Assembly: GCA_964020155.1 (NCBI GenBank)
Contig: OZ026546.1
Coordinates: forward strand, 6,885,879-6,949,878
Origin: Chondrilla cf. caribensis
Lineage: Eukaryota; Porifera; Demospongiae; Chondrillida; Chondrillidae
Length of the DNA stretch: 64,000 nt
Direction: 5' to 3'
Part shown: positions 1 through 32,695 of the stretch, one piece after another
How the letters are laid out: every line of letters begins with the position of its first letter
How positions within the stretch are numbered: position 1 is the first letter of the stretch
Position numbers and translations under genes: made by a program
Notes under the pieces: model-generated
What the model saw: only the letters and a program-made list of their open reading frames with translations
The model's database searches: none
What the model was told of the DNA's origin: nothing

Positions 1-3000
1 TAACTCAGGTGATTTGACATCACGTTGCTGGTCACCAAGGGCTGCCCAGTGTCTGTCCCTAACTCTCCAACACAATTTGGGATGCATGCAAACCGTCTTA
101 GCTGTGCTATGGGCCTCGTGGTGACAAGCCTAAAAATGTCAATTTTTATGCTTGTCACCACGACCTCTCCTGTGTGCACATAATGCATCATAGATCTAAT
201 ACGAGTGCACGGACACACTCCTGGAGCTAATACGGCCCTCTTGATAGCAAAAATGATAGGTTTTGTTCCCGATGAAAATTCTCCCAGATGTCCATATGGC
301 ACATAGCATCATACATTTGTATGTACATTTCAATATAAGTGTAATACGCCTTGTGGTGATAACTCAGGTGATTTGACATCACGTTGCTGGTCACCAAGGG
401 CTGCCCAGTGTCTGTCCCTAACTCACCAACACAATTTGGGATGCATGCAAACCGTCTTAGCTGTGCTATGGGCCTCGTGGTGACAAGCCAAAAATATCAA
501 TTTTTATGCTTGTCACCACGACCTCTCCTGTGTGCACATAATGCATCATAGATCTAATACGAGTGTACGGACACACTCCTGGAACTAATACGGCCCTCTT
601 GATAGCAAAAATGATAGGTTTTGTTCCCGATGAAAATTCTCCCAGATGTCCATATGGCACATAGCATTATACATTTGTATGTACATTTCAATATAAGTGT
701 AATACGCCTTGTGGTGATAACTCAGGTGATTTGACATCACGTTGCTGGTCACCAAGGGCTGCCCAGTGTCTGTCCCTAACTCTCCAACACAATTTGGGAT
801 GCATGCAAACCGTCTTAGCTGTGCTATGGGCCTCGTGGTGACAAGCCAAAAAATGTCAATTTTTATGCTTGTCACCACGACCTCTCCTGTGTGCACATAA
901 TGCATCATAGATCTAATACGAGTGCACGGACACACTCCTGGAACTAATACGGCCCTCTTGATAGCAAAAATGATAGGTTTTGTTCCCGATGAAAATTCTC
1001 CCAGGTGTCCATATGGCACATAGCATCATACATTTGTATGTACATTTCAATATAAGTGTAATACGCCTTGTGGTGATAACTCAGGTGATTTGACATAACG
1101 TTGCTGGTCACCAGGGGCTGCCCAGTGTCTGTCCCTAACTCACCAACACAATTTGGGATGCATGCAAACCGTCCTGGGTGTGCTATGGGCCTCGTGGTGA
1201 CAAGCCTAAAAATGTCAATTTTTATGCTTGTCACCACGACCTCTCCTGTGTGCACATAATGCATCATAGATCTAATACGAGTGTACGGACACACTCCTGG
1301 AACTAATACGGTCCTTTTGATAGCAAAAATGATAGGTTTTGTTGAGGATGAAAATTCTCCCAGGTGTCCATATGGCACATAGCATTATACATTTGTATGT
1401 ACATTTCAATATAAGTGTAATACGCCTTGTGGTGATAACTGAGGTGATTTGACATCACGTTGCTGGTCACCAAGGGCTGCCCAGTGTCTGTCCCTAACTC
1501 TCCAACACAATTTGGGATGCATGCAAACCGTCTTAGCTGTGCTATGGGCCTCGTGGTGACAAGCCAAAAAATGTCAATTTTTATGCTTGTCACCACGACC
1601 TCTCCTGTGTGCACATAATGCATCATAGATCTAATACGAGTGCACGGACACACTCCTGGAACTAATACGGCCCTCTTGATAGCAAAAATGATAGGTTTTG
1701 TTCCCGATGAAAATTCTCCCAGGTGTCCATATGGCACATAGCATCATACATTTGTATGTACATTTCAATATAAGTGTAATACGCCTTGTGGTGATAACTC
1801 AGGTGATTTGACATAACGTTGCTGGTCACCAGGGGCTGCCCAGTGTCTGTCCCTAACTCACCAACACAATTTGGGATGCATGCAAACCGTCCTGGGTGTG
1901 CTATGGGCCTCGTGGTGACAAGCCTAAAAATGTCAAATTTTATGCTTGTCACCACGACCTCTCCAGTGTGCACGTAATGCATCATGGTACTAATACGAGT
2001 GTACGGACACACTCCTGGACCTAATACGGTCCTCTTGATAGCAAAAATGATAGGTTTTGTTCCCGATGAAAATTCTCTCCGGTGTCCATATGGCACATAG
2101 CATTATACATTTGTATGTACATTTCAATATAAGTGTAATACGCCTTGTGGTGATAACTCAGGTGATTTGACATCACGTTGCTGGTCACCAAGGGCTGCCC
2201 AGTGTCTATCCCTAACTCTCCAACACAATTTGGGATGCATGTAAACCGTCTTAGCTGTGCTATGGGCCTCGTGGTGACAAGCCTAAAAATGTCAATTTTT
2301 ATGCTTGTCACCATGACCTCTTCTGTGTGCACATAATGCATCATGGATCTAATACGAGTACACGGACACACTCCTGGAGCTAATACGGTCCTTTTGATAG
2401 CAAAAATGATAGGTTTTGTTGAGGATCAAAATTCTCCCAGGTGTCCATATGGCACATAGCATTATACATTTGTATGTACATTTCAATATAAGTGTAATAC
2501 GCCTTGTGGCGATAACTCAAGTGATTTGACATCACGTTGCTGGTCACCAAGGGCTGTCCAGTGTCTGTCCCTAACTCTCCAACGCGATTTGGGATGCATG
2601 CAAACCGTCCTGGGTGTGCTATGGGCCTCGTGGTGACAAGCCTAAAAATGTCAATTTTTATGCTTGTCACCACGACCTCTCCTGTGTGCACATAATGCAT
2701 CATAGATCTAATATGAGTGCACAGACACACTCCTGGAGCTAATACGGTCCTTTTGATAGCAAAAATGATAGGTTTTGTTGAGGATCAAAATTCTCCCAGG
2801 TGTCCATATGGCACATAGCATCATACATTTGTATGTACATTTCAATATAAGTGTAATACGCCTTGTGGTGATAACTCAGGTGATTTGACATCACGTTGCT
2901 GGTCACCAAGGGCTGCCCAGTGTCTATCCCTAACTCTCCAACACAATTTGGGATGCATGTAAACCGTCTTAGCTGTGCTATGGGCCTCGTGGTGACAAGC

Positions 3001-4620
3001 CTAAAAATGTCAATTTTTATGCTTGTCACCACGACCTCTTCTGTGTGCACATAATGCATCATGGATCTAATACGAGTACACGGACACACTCCTGGAGCTA
3101 ATACGGTCCTTTTGATAGCAAAAATGATAGGTTTTGTTCCCGATGAAAATTCTCCCAGATGTCCATATGGCACATAGCATTATACATTTGTATGTACATT
3201 TCAATATAAGTGTAATACGCCTTGTGGTGATAACTGAGGTGATTTGACATCACGTTGCTGGTCACCAAGGGCTGCCCAGTGTCTGTCCCTAACTCACCAA
3301 CACAATTTGGGATGCATGCAAACCGTCCTGGGTGTGCTATGGGCCTCGTGGTGACAAGCCTAAAAATGTCAATTTTTATGCTTGTCACCACGACCTCTCC
3401 TGTGTGCACATAATGCATCATAGATCTAATACAAGTGCACGGACACACTCCTGGAACTAATACGGCCCTCTTGATAGCAATAATGATAGGTTTTGTTCCC
3501 GATGAAAATTTTCCCAGGTGTCCATATGGCACATAGCATCATACATTTGTATGTACATTTCAATATAAGTGTAATACGCCTTGTGGTGATAACTCAGGTG
3601 ATTTGACATCACGTTGCTGGTCACCAAGGGCTGCCCAGTGTCTGTCCCTAACTCACCAACACAATTTGGGATGCATGCAAACCGTCTTAGCTGTGCTATG
3701 GGCCTCGTGGTGACAAGCTAAAAAATGTCAATTTTTATGCTTGTCACCACGACCTCTCCTGTGTGCACATAATGCATCATAGATCTAATATGAGTGCACA
3801 GACACACTCCTGGAGCTAATACGGTCCTTTTGATAGCAAAAATGATAGGTTTTGTTGAGGATCAAAATTCTCCCAGGTGTCCATATGGCACATAGCATTA
3901 TACATTTGTATGTACATTTCAATATAAGTGTAATACGCCTTGTGGTGATAACTCAGGTGATTTGACATCACGTTGCTGGTCACCAAGGGCTGCCCAGTGT
4001 CCGTGCCAAACTCACCAATACAATTTGGGATGCATGCAAACTGTCTTAGCTGTGCTATGGGCCTCGTGGTGACAAGCCTAAAAATGTCAATTTTTATGCT
4101 TGTCACCACGACCTCTCCTGTGTGCACATAATGCATCATAGATCTAATACAAGTGCACGGACACACTCCTGGAGCTAATACGGCCCTCTTGATAGCAAAA
4201 ATGATAGGTTTTGTTCCCGATGAAAATTCTCCCAGATGTCCATATGGCACATAGCATTATACATTTGTATGTACATTTCAATATAAGTGTAATACGCCTT
4301 GTGGTGATAACTGAGGTGATTTGACATCACGTTGCTGGTCACCAAGGGCTGCCCAGTGTCTGTCCCTAACTCACCAACACAATTTGGGATGCATGCAAAC
4401 CGTCCTGGGTGTGCTATGGGCCTCGTGGTGACAAGCCTAAAAATGTCAATTTTTATGCTTGTCACCACGACCTCTCCTGTGTGCACATAATGCATCATAG
4501 ATCTAATACGAGTGCACGGACACACTCCTGGAGCTAATACGGTCCTCTTGATATCAAAAATGATGGGTTTTGTTGAGGATCAAAGTTCTGCCAGGTGTCC
4601 ATTATACATTTGTATGTATT
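1..4620. repeat. 359-bp tandem satellite, about 12.7 units
   Basis: The motif TAACTCAGGTGATTTGACAT recurs at 1, 360 (one base offset by line), 718 and so on, giving a 359-bp period. Units differ by scattered substitutions. Each unit holds a long inverted repeat: in the first unit 116-129 pairs with 150-163 (14 bp perfect), and the inner arms 131-137 and 142-148 also pair around a GTCA loop, so the stem is nearly continuous. Two variants, CTTAGCTGTG and CCTGGGTGTG, alternate through much of the array. Minus-strand open frames of up to 144 codons recur in every unit but are a by-product of the repeat. The last unit decays at about 4560-4620 and joins the next satellite. Confidence 0.95.
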
Positions 4621-4639
4621 TTTCAATACGTATACTCTT

Positions 4640-6845
4640 CCATTGAAAGTACACTAAGCACCTTTGAATGTAGCTGGACTTATGGGCCACCTATTGAGAC
4701 TGGAATTGTTTCACAAGTTAGTTCAAGTCCCCAACTAGGTCTGTCTAAAATATCACATTGACACGCTCCCTCCCCCATGAGTTATGCATAAAGGTGCTTA
4801 GCGTTTTCTCTCCTATACTCTCCCATACATTGAAAAAATGTCAAGCACCTTCCAATGTAGCTGAAGTTACAGGCCACCTATTGAGATGGGAATTGTTTCA
4901 AAAGTTAGATTAAGTCCCCAACTAGGTCTGCCTAAAATATCGGGTTGACACGCCCCCTTCCCCATGAGCTATGCAAAAAGGTGCTTAGCGTTTTCTCTCC
5001 TATACTCTCCCATACATTGAAAAAATATTAAGCACCTTTGAATGTAGCTGGAGTTACAGGCCACCTTTTGAGATGGGAATTGTTTCAGAAGTTAGTTCAC
5101 GTCTCCAACTAGGTCTGCCTAAAATATCAAGTTGACACGCCCCCTCCCCCATGAGTTATGCAAAAAGGTGCTTAACATTTTCTCTCCTATACTCTCCCAT
5201 ACATTGAAAAAATGTTAAGCACCTTCCGATGTAGCTGGAGTTACAGGCCACCTATTGAGATGGGAATTGTTTCACAAGTTAGTTCACGTCCCTAACTAGG
5301 TCTGTCTAAAATATCACATTGACATGTCCCCTCCCCCATGAGTTATGCAAAAAGGTGCTTAGCGTTTTCTCTCCTATTCTCTCCCATACATTGAAAAAAT
5401 ATTTAGCACCTTCCAATGTAGCTGGCGTTACAGGCCACCTATTGAGATGGGAATTGTTTCAGAAGTTAGTTCACGTCTCCAACTAAGTCTGCCTAAAATA
5501 TCGCGTTGACACGCCCCCTCCCCCATGAGTTATGCAAAAAGGTGCTTATAGCGTTTTCTCTCCTATACTCTCCCATACATTGAAAAAATGTTAAGCACCT
5601 TCCAATGTAGCTGGAGTTACAGGCCACCTATTGAGACCGGAATTGTTTCAAAAGTTAGTTCACATCCCCAACTAGGTCTGTCTAAAATATCACGTTGACA
5701 CGCCCCCTCCCCCATGAGCTATGCAAAAAGGTGCTTAGCGTTTTCTCTCCTATTCTCTCCCATACATTGAAAAAATATTAAGCACCTTCCAATGTATCTG
5801 GAGTTACAGGCCACCTATTGAGATGGGAATTGTTTCACAAGTTAGTTCAAGTCCCCAATTAGGTCTATTTAAAATATCACGTTGACACGCCCCCTCCCCC
5901 ATGAGTTATACAAAAAGGTGCTTAGCGTTTTCTCTCCTATTCTCTCCCATACGTACATTGAAAAAATATTAAGCACCTTTGAATGTAGCTAGAGTTACAG
6001 GCCACCTATTGAGATGGGAATTGTTTCAGAAGTTAGTTCATGTCTCCAACTAAGTCTGCCTAAAATATCACGTTGACACGCCCCCTCCCCCATGAGCTAT
6101 GCAAAAAGGTGCTTAACATTTTCTCTCCTATACTCTCCCATACATTGAAAAAATATTAAGCACCTTCCAATGTAGCTGACGTTACAGGCCACCTATTGAG
6201 ATGGGAATTGTTTCAGAAGTTAGTTCACGTTTCCAACTAGGTCTGCCTAAAATATCAAGTTGACACGCCCCCTCCCCCATGAGCTATGCAAAAGGTGCTT
6301 AGCGTTTTCTCTCCTATACTCCCCCATACATTGAAAAAATATTAAGCACCTTCCAATGTAGCTTGAGTTACAGGCCACCTATTGAGATGGGAATTGTTTC
6401 AGAAGTTAGTTCACATCACCAACTAGGTCTGCTTAAAATATCAAGTTGACACTCCCCCTCCCCCATTAGCTATGCAAAAAGGTGCTTAGTGTTTTCTCTC
6501 CTATACTCTCCCATACTTTGAAAAAATATTTATCACCTTTGAATGTAGCTGGACTTACGGGCTACCTATTGAGATAGGAATTGTTTCAGAAGTTAGTTCA
6601 CATCTCCAACTAGGTCTGCCTAAAATATCAAGTTGACACGCCCCCTCCCCTATGAGCTATGCAAAAAGGTGCTTAGCGATTTCTCTCCTATACTCTCCCA
6701 TACATTGAAAAATGTTGTGCACCTTCCAATGTAGCTTGAGTTACAGGTCACCTATTGAGATGGGAATTGTTTCAAAAGTTAGTTCACGTCCCCAACTAAG
6801 TCTGCCTAAAATATCACGTTAACACGCCCCCTCCCCCTTGAGCTA
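4640..6845. repeat. 187-bp tandem satellite, about 12 units
   Basis: The motif GTGCTTAGCG recurs at 4794, 4981, 5168, 5355, 5542, 5731, 5918, 6109, 6295, 6482 and 6669, a 187-bp period with small indels. Each unit carries a short inverted repeat: AAGGTGCTTA pairs with TAAGCACCTT about 43 bases downstream. A C-rich CGCCCCCTCCCCCATGAG block precedes it. No coding potential is seen. Decayed relatives occur at about 32060-32340, 45540-46310 and 56625-57690. Confidence 0.95.
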
Positions 6846-6869
6846 TACTCTCCCATCACAATTACTACC

Positions 6870-7335
6870 TGGTGCCCATATGATACATAACAAGATATGT
6901 TTTACTGGCAATCACAAAAACAAAAAGCTCTCCAGTGTCCATATGATATGTATAATAATGCATATATGTACTTTTACATGTACCTTTCAATATACGTGCT
7001 ATAAGCCTCGTCGTGATTTCACATTAATTCTGTTACTGGTCGTCATGGGCTGTCCAGTGGCCATATATATTGCTACAACACAAACACAGATGCATACCCA
7101 CCCTACCTTGTGTGCTATTGCCTCGTGGTGACCAGCTAGAAAATGACCTTTTGATTGCTGGTCACCATTACCTCTCCATTGCCAATGTGATGCAACGTAT
7201 TACAAATCCTGATGTATGTACACCCTCCCCGAGGTGCTACAGACCTGGTGATGACCAACAAGATAAGTTTTGTTGCCAATCACAAAAGCTTCCCAATGCC
7301 CATATATATGCTACATATAATAATACATAATATTA
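6870..7335. repeat. decayed relatives of the 359-bp satellite
   Basis: The order of landmarks matches the satellite at 1-4620: a CCATATG motif, a TTTCAATATA segment, GGGCTGYCCAGTG, then CCTCGTGGTGACCAGC followed by a partly complementary GCTGGTCACCA. Identity is low but collinear. A further trace (GGCCTGGTGGTGACTG) lies near 7577-7595. I read it as an old diverged copy of the same family. Confidence 0.6.
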
Positions 7336-7360
7336 TACAGTAAAATAATTTTATAATTTG

Positions 7361-7445
7361 AAATGATTGAAATGTAAGACGTTTTGACCTCGAAGGTCTT
7401 CATCAGTTACAATACTGGTCGAAATGTCTTACATTTCAATCATTT
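7361..7445. repeat. palindromic element, ~29-bp arms, ribozyme-like centre
   Basis: 7361-7389 pairs with 7417-7445 as a reverse complement with two mismatches. On the minus strand the centre reads CTGATGA, then a small GACC/GGTC hairpin, then CAAAACGTC. That order resembles the hammerhead ribozyme core (CUGAUGA, stem II, GAAA), but the first G of GAAA is A here. Confidence 0.6.
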
Positions 7446-7693
7446 CAATCTTCTACGTGATCGCTCAAGAAATTATGAAATTATTTTACCCTATCTACGC
7501 CATAGCAATCATGAGCCTCTACCAAATTATGATATTATACTTTTGCACTGTACGTACATTACATTATAGATGCTATTGGCCTGGTGGTGACTGTTCATAT
7601 TTTATTTTGCATCTATTTATTAATAGAAACAATATGCTGATTGATTAAAAATAGTGGATGTGAATTGAATACACATGAAGTATAATAATAGAT

Positions 7694-9301
<1,608 letters not shown>

Positions 9302-9429
9302 TAGATATTAATACTTACCTTTTTATACGGATCATTTTTCTTTTCCTCTCTCAGTAGCCATATTGTTGATCCCATTGTCAGCCGATGGTCACGTGATCAG
9401 TTAGAGCCATCCAACATTGCCAGTCCGAC
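9302..9429. promoter_or_regulatory. probable bidirectional promoter of UROS and TRAPPC4
   Basis: The start codons of two divergent housekeeping genes are 128 bp apart, so both 5' UTRs and core promoters must lie here or overlap the genes. A GGTCACGTGATC palindrome containing an E-box-like CACGTG lies at about 9387-9398. No TATA box is obvious. Confidence 0.55.
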
Positions 9430-10241
9430 ATGATTTACAGTTTCTTCATCATTAGCAAAGCGGGCGGTCTCATATACTCGTTAGACCTGCAACCACCGAG
9501 TAAAGAGAAAGAGATTGTTAGCAAGTATCCCCTAGAGTTGGTGCTGGAGGAAGGAGACAGGGGAGTATGTGTAAAATTCGGACAAGACCCTGCCAACGGA
9601 ATTGAAGGTAATATCGCTGCGAGAAACGGTCAAAATTGTATTAAAACAATATTATAGCCACTTTTGATGAATGTTCTTAGCTGGAATTGAGTTTAGAGTT
9701 CATATTTTAATGTGGCACTGTCAATCATAAATTCTCAGTACTGTAGTTTTTACTGTGTGTGTAAAGGAGAAAGTCCTGTTTTGGTACTTTGTTTTTTATA
9801 CATTTATCTTACATTTGCACACTAAATCCCATTCTCACCCAACTCACACACATTATGTAGTTAGGTTTGTTGAATAGTACGTAAGTAGTATAAACATTTT
9901 ACCCATGCTTACTGCATGCAAACGCACCTTCACTCCATTCGTCTGTTACTACAGTTGGTCACGTGATTACTGCTGTGAATGGTCAGCCCGTTTCCAACAA
10001 AAAGTTCTCGGATGGGTCAAACGTGCTGGAGTTCCTCTCCAAACCGGAGAACTACCCAGTGTCGTTGAGGTTCTCCCACGTGAAGGCTATGATCAATGAG
10101 AAACTGATGCTGCTGTCAATGTTCCATTCGTGAGTGTCGGCCTGCACATGCCTGAAGTGTGTGTGTGTGTCATTCGCTATAATATGGTAGTTCGTATCAT
10201 CAGTGTGCTTATATATACTAGATATGAGCTATGTTGTGTGT

Positions 10242-10298
<57 letters not shown>

Positions 10299-10299
10299 G

Positions 10300-10362
<63 letters not shown>

Positions 10363-10913
10363 TGGACACGTGTGGTGTTTGTGTGCGTGGGGAGGTATAT
10401 AAACATACATGTGTGGAGATGTAGATGGTTGCAATGTCTTACCCAAACACTGCTTCTTCGCATATTGCGTAGGATTTATGCTATTTCAGCTAAACTTTCT
10501 CCAACTGAGGGCTCATCCGGAGTACAGACGCTTGAAGCGGAATCCTTCAGCCTACACTGTCGGCAAACACTCACAGGTTGGCATGATGTCAATTGTGTAC
10601 TCCCAACCGTTACTTATCATACATGAATGTTCTTGTGCACTATTCCAATTTGTGTGTTTCAATATTATTAGTATGGATAATTCATAGAGGTTTTTAATCA
10701 GCCACCTTTTCCACCCTCAATTACGGGAGATAATATCATTATTCATGTTCGGATGGTATTCATTCTTTTGTTTTCCTTTGGTAGGTGTAAAGTTTGTGGT
10801 GATTACGGACCCCAAACAGTCACAAGTGGACGTTTTCCTGCAGAAAGTGTATGAGCTGTATTCAGATTATGTCCTGAAGAACCCATTTTATGCAATTGAC
10901 ATGCCAATTAAGT

Positions 10914-10972
<59 letters not shown>

Positions 10973-11077
10973 CGTCTGTTTTGAAGATTCCGTTTATACT
11001 CATTTTGTTTAACTTCTAGATCGGACTTGTTTCAAGATAATTTGAAGAAATTGATGGAAAATATTGAACGTTCTTAA
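9430..11077 (+). CDS. TRAPPC4: trafficking protein particle complex subunit 4, 5 exons
   Basis: Subunit of TRAPP, the Rab GTPase exchange factor and vesicle tether at the ER-Golgi interface. Exons: 9430-9607, 9955-10129, 10473-10576, 10785-10911, 11020-11077; 642 nt, 213 residues, close to the roughly 219 of vertebrates. Landmarks in order are [10 protein letters not shown] at the N-terminus, [12 protein letters not shown] in exon 2 (the inserted PDZ-like part), [11 protein letters not shown] crossing into exon 3, [22 protein letters not shown], and [15 protein letters not shown]. The end [11 protein letters not shown] matches the family C-terminus. Exon 4's donor GTACGT runs straight into a (TG)n tract, and intron 2 also has one. 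ZNHIT2 starts 149 bp downstream. Confidence 0.93.
10234..10361. repeat. (TG)n, TRAPPC4 intron 2
   Basis: Reads TG in the gene's sense, about 105 bases after the donor at 10130, with a smaller TG run at 10157. Confidence 0.97.
10915..10971. repeat. (TG)n at TRAPPC4 exon 4 donor
   Basis: Begins within four bases of the GTACGT donor, in sense TG. Confidence 0.97.
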
Positions 11078-11226
11078 GTGTGTTATTTATACGCACTATT
11101 TTTATAATTTTCACTGTGTGATGCATGATTGTTTTGCTACGATAGTTCCGTAATTATTTGCGAGTTATCATTTTGAATTGACTTGCGCGCGAGCAGCACT
11201 ACCTGCGAGTTTATTAGTATAACAAA

Positions 11227-14164
<2,938 letters not shown>

Positions 14165-14185
14165 TCCATAATAATATTAATGATT

Positions 14186-14191
14186 AATAAA
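14186..14191 (+). terminator. polyadenylation signal AATAAA of ZNHIT2
   Basis: AATAAA lies 22 bases after the ZNHIT2 stop and only 48 bases before the next start codon at 14239. Confidence 0.55.
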
Positions 14192-14238
14192 GTGGATGTT
14201 AAGTGACTCATGAATATCATTAATTATAGAAGGAAGCG

Positions 14239-20577
<6,339 letters not shown>

Positions 20578-20598
20578 CACTTTCTCAACATTGACTAT

Positions 20599-20630
20599 GA
20601 ATAAACTCAACATTAGCTATGAATAAATTA
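20599..20630 (+). terminator. polyadenylation signals of R1
   Basis: GAATAAAC and GAATAAAT occur twice within 30 bases, 20-50 bases after the R1 stop. Confidence 0.5.
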
Positions 20631-20764
20631 CTGTACGTCTGGGAGAATGCTGTACATTGAACATTGGATGTGTGCTGCATAAACTCATTTTTAACTTGTA
20701 AATATTAATATGACTGTAATGGATGATATAATTATATTATTATTTCAAATTAATCAATTTAAAC

Positions 20765-20915
20765 AAGCCATGTATTACTGCCCAAAGGCATTTTATCAGT
20801 ACGAGGCAAACATCACTCAAGATAGATGTCCTTGCAGGTAACAGCCTCCTGTTTGGAGCTCCACAGTTGTTAATCCAGTTAAGATCAAACATGAACTTTT
20901 GTATTGTAAGAATAA
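20765..20915 (+). pseudogene. FN3-like exon relic downstream of gene A
   Basis: Matches 46490-46663 and 32335-32500 on the plus strand (ACTGCCCAAAGGCATTTTAT, then GTTTGGAGCTCCACAGTTG). The reading frame seen at 46441-46663 is broken here. It lies about 200 bp beyond gene A's stop, antisense to it. Confidence 0.5.
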
Positions 20916-21101
20916 TTAGGTAAATCCCAAAGACTGACTTACAAAATCATGCAATATGCATATGAACCAAAATTAATTAATTATTCAAAATCCACACTCA
21001 TACATATGTAGAAGTGCACACACATGCTCATATTGTAATGTACAAAACTACTATTATGTATACTGTAGTGGTAAAGCTTAATAGTCCTGTACACAGACTC
21101 G

Positions 21102-31193
<10,092 letters not shown>

Positions 31194-32059
31194 CCCTCCA
31201 GGTTCCAAATATCCCTCTACATCCAGCCAACCCGCACGAGTTGGTATCCTCCTGTGAAAGAAAACAAACAAAAAAAACAGAGGAATGCAATCGTACACGC
31301 CCAGAAGGCAGTTATTATAATATTATAGTAATAATAATCTTGCACAAAGTTACGTTCAATTTGTACTAGGTTTGTATTGGGTATCGCTAATAGTCCACTG
31401 TGAGTCATGTATACCAATTGCATGTAAAGGGACTCTATAAGACTTTTAAGACTTGTAACAAACAGATCATAACATCCCATGGATGTAATTTGGAACACTG
31501 CATGGGGAATGTGGAATTTTAACTCCGATCAAGTGATGCAAGCTAATGACAGTTTACCCCATAGATATAGGCGAATATTACGTGTTTGTATGTCCATAAA
31601 AAGCCTCAGGATTAGTGATACCTCATACAACACACCCATTCCGAGATACCCAGTACATTGTGTGTTCCATTTGGTTGTGATGTTATTATGGTTGGTCTGG
31701 CTACTCAAGACTAGTGTCTGAAGATAGGCACCTCACACATATAAACCAAGTTGATGATCATTATGGTAGTCTTAAGTATACAATGTTTCAAACTCCTCCC
31801 ATATGGGTTGAACAGTTTACATGGTTGAAATTCTCAAAGGTGCCTTCTCTCTCCAATCCTGACTGCATGGTGAACTTAGTAATAATTCTGTTTCTGTACT
31901 GTATAATGATGTCACAGTGATAAGTGGCGGTATGTGTTCAAATAACAGTGGACATGCATGTTATAGGGTATACTGTGTAAATTTAATTTCATTCTCTTCA
32001 ACTCCCATCATTGATGTTGTCCAACCCAAGAATTAAATTCTGAAACGCTCACACCTTCG

Positions 32060-32340
32060 TATGAGGCCTCTAATCAGAGGTTCCAAGCTAGGTCTGGCAG
32101 ACCAAAATCAGCTTGACATGCCCATGACATTTTTCAATGTACTTTGTATATTGAAAAATATTAAGTACCTTCAAATGTAGGTAGGGTTGTGTGCCTTATA
32201 CAGAGATGGAGATTGTTTCATGAGTTGGTTCATGTGAGCTAGGTTGGGTGAAAGTATCAGGTTGACACACACCCTATTCCATGAGCTATACAAGACGGTG
32301 CTTAGCATTTTTTTACTCCTATACTCTCCCATACATCTTC
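32060..32340. repeat. decayed 187-bp satellite relic
   Basis: Retains GAGCTATACAAGACGGTGCT, ACTCTCCCATACAT and the GTTGACACAC block in satellite order, fused directly to the FN3-like relic that follows. Confidence 0.7.
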
Positions 32341-32505
32341 CACCAGTTTGAAGGTCAATTTTGACAAACTAATACTGCCCGAAGGCATTTCATCGGCATA
32401 TGAGGCAAACATCACTCAAGATAGATGCCCTTGCAGGCAACAGGCTCCTGTTTGGAGCTCCACAGTTGCTAATCCAGTTAAGATCAAACGTGAACTTTTG
32501 TATTT
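32335..32505 (+). pseudogene. FN3-like exon relic downstream of gene B
   Basis: Collinear with 46490-46663 (CTTCCACCAG, ACTGCCCGAAGGCATTTCAT, GTTTGGAGCTCC) but the frame is broken. It lies antisense, about 200 bp past B's stop. Confidence 0.5.
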
Positions 32506-32695
32506 CAAGAATTATAGGTAAATCCCAAAGACTGTCTTACAAAATCAGGCAATATGCATATGAACCATAATTAATTATTCAAAATCCACACTCATACATA
32601 TTTAGAAGTGCACACACATGCTCATATTGTAATGTACAAAACTACTATTATGTATACTGTAGTGGTAAAGCTTAATAGTCCTGTACACAGACTCG

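Noticed and set aside
466..4525. Repeated 116-144-codon minus-strand ORFs
   Set aside because: They recur once per 359-bp unit in shifting frames, overlap each other and have no splice or start context; they are satellite by-products.
1..6845. CRISPR array
   Set aside because: Units are 359 and 187 bp with no unique spacers, and the genome is eukaryotic.
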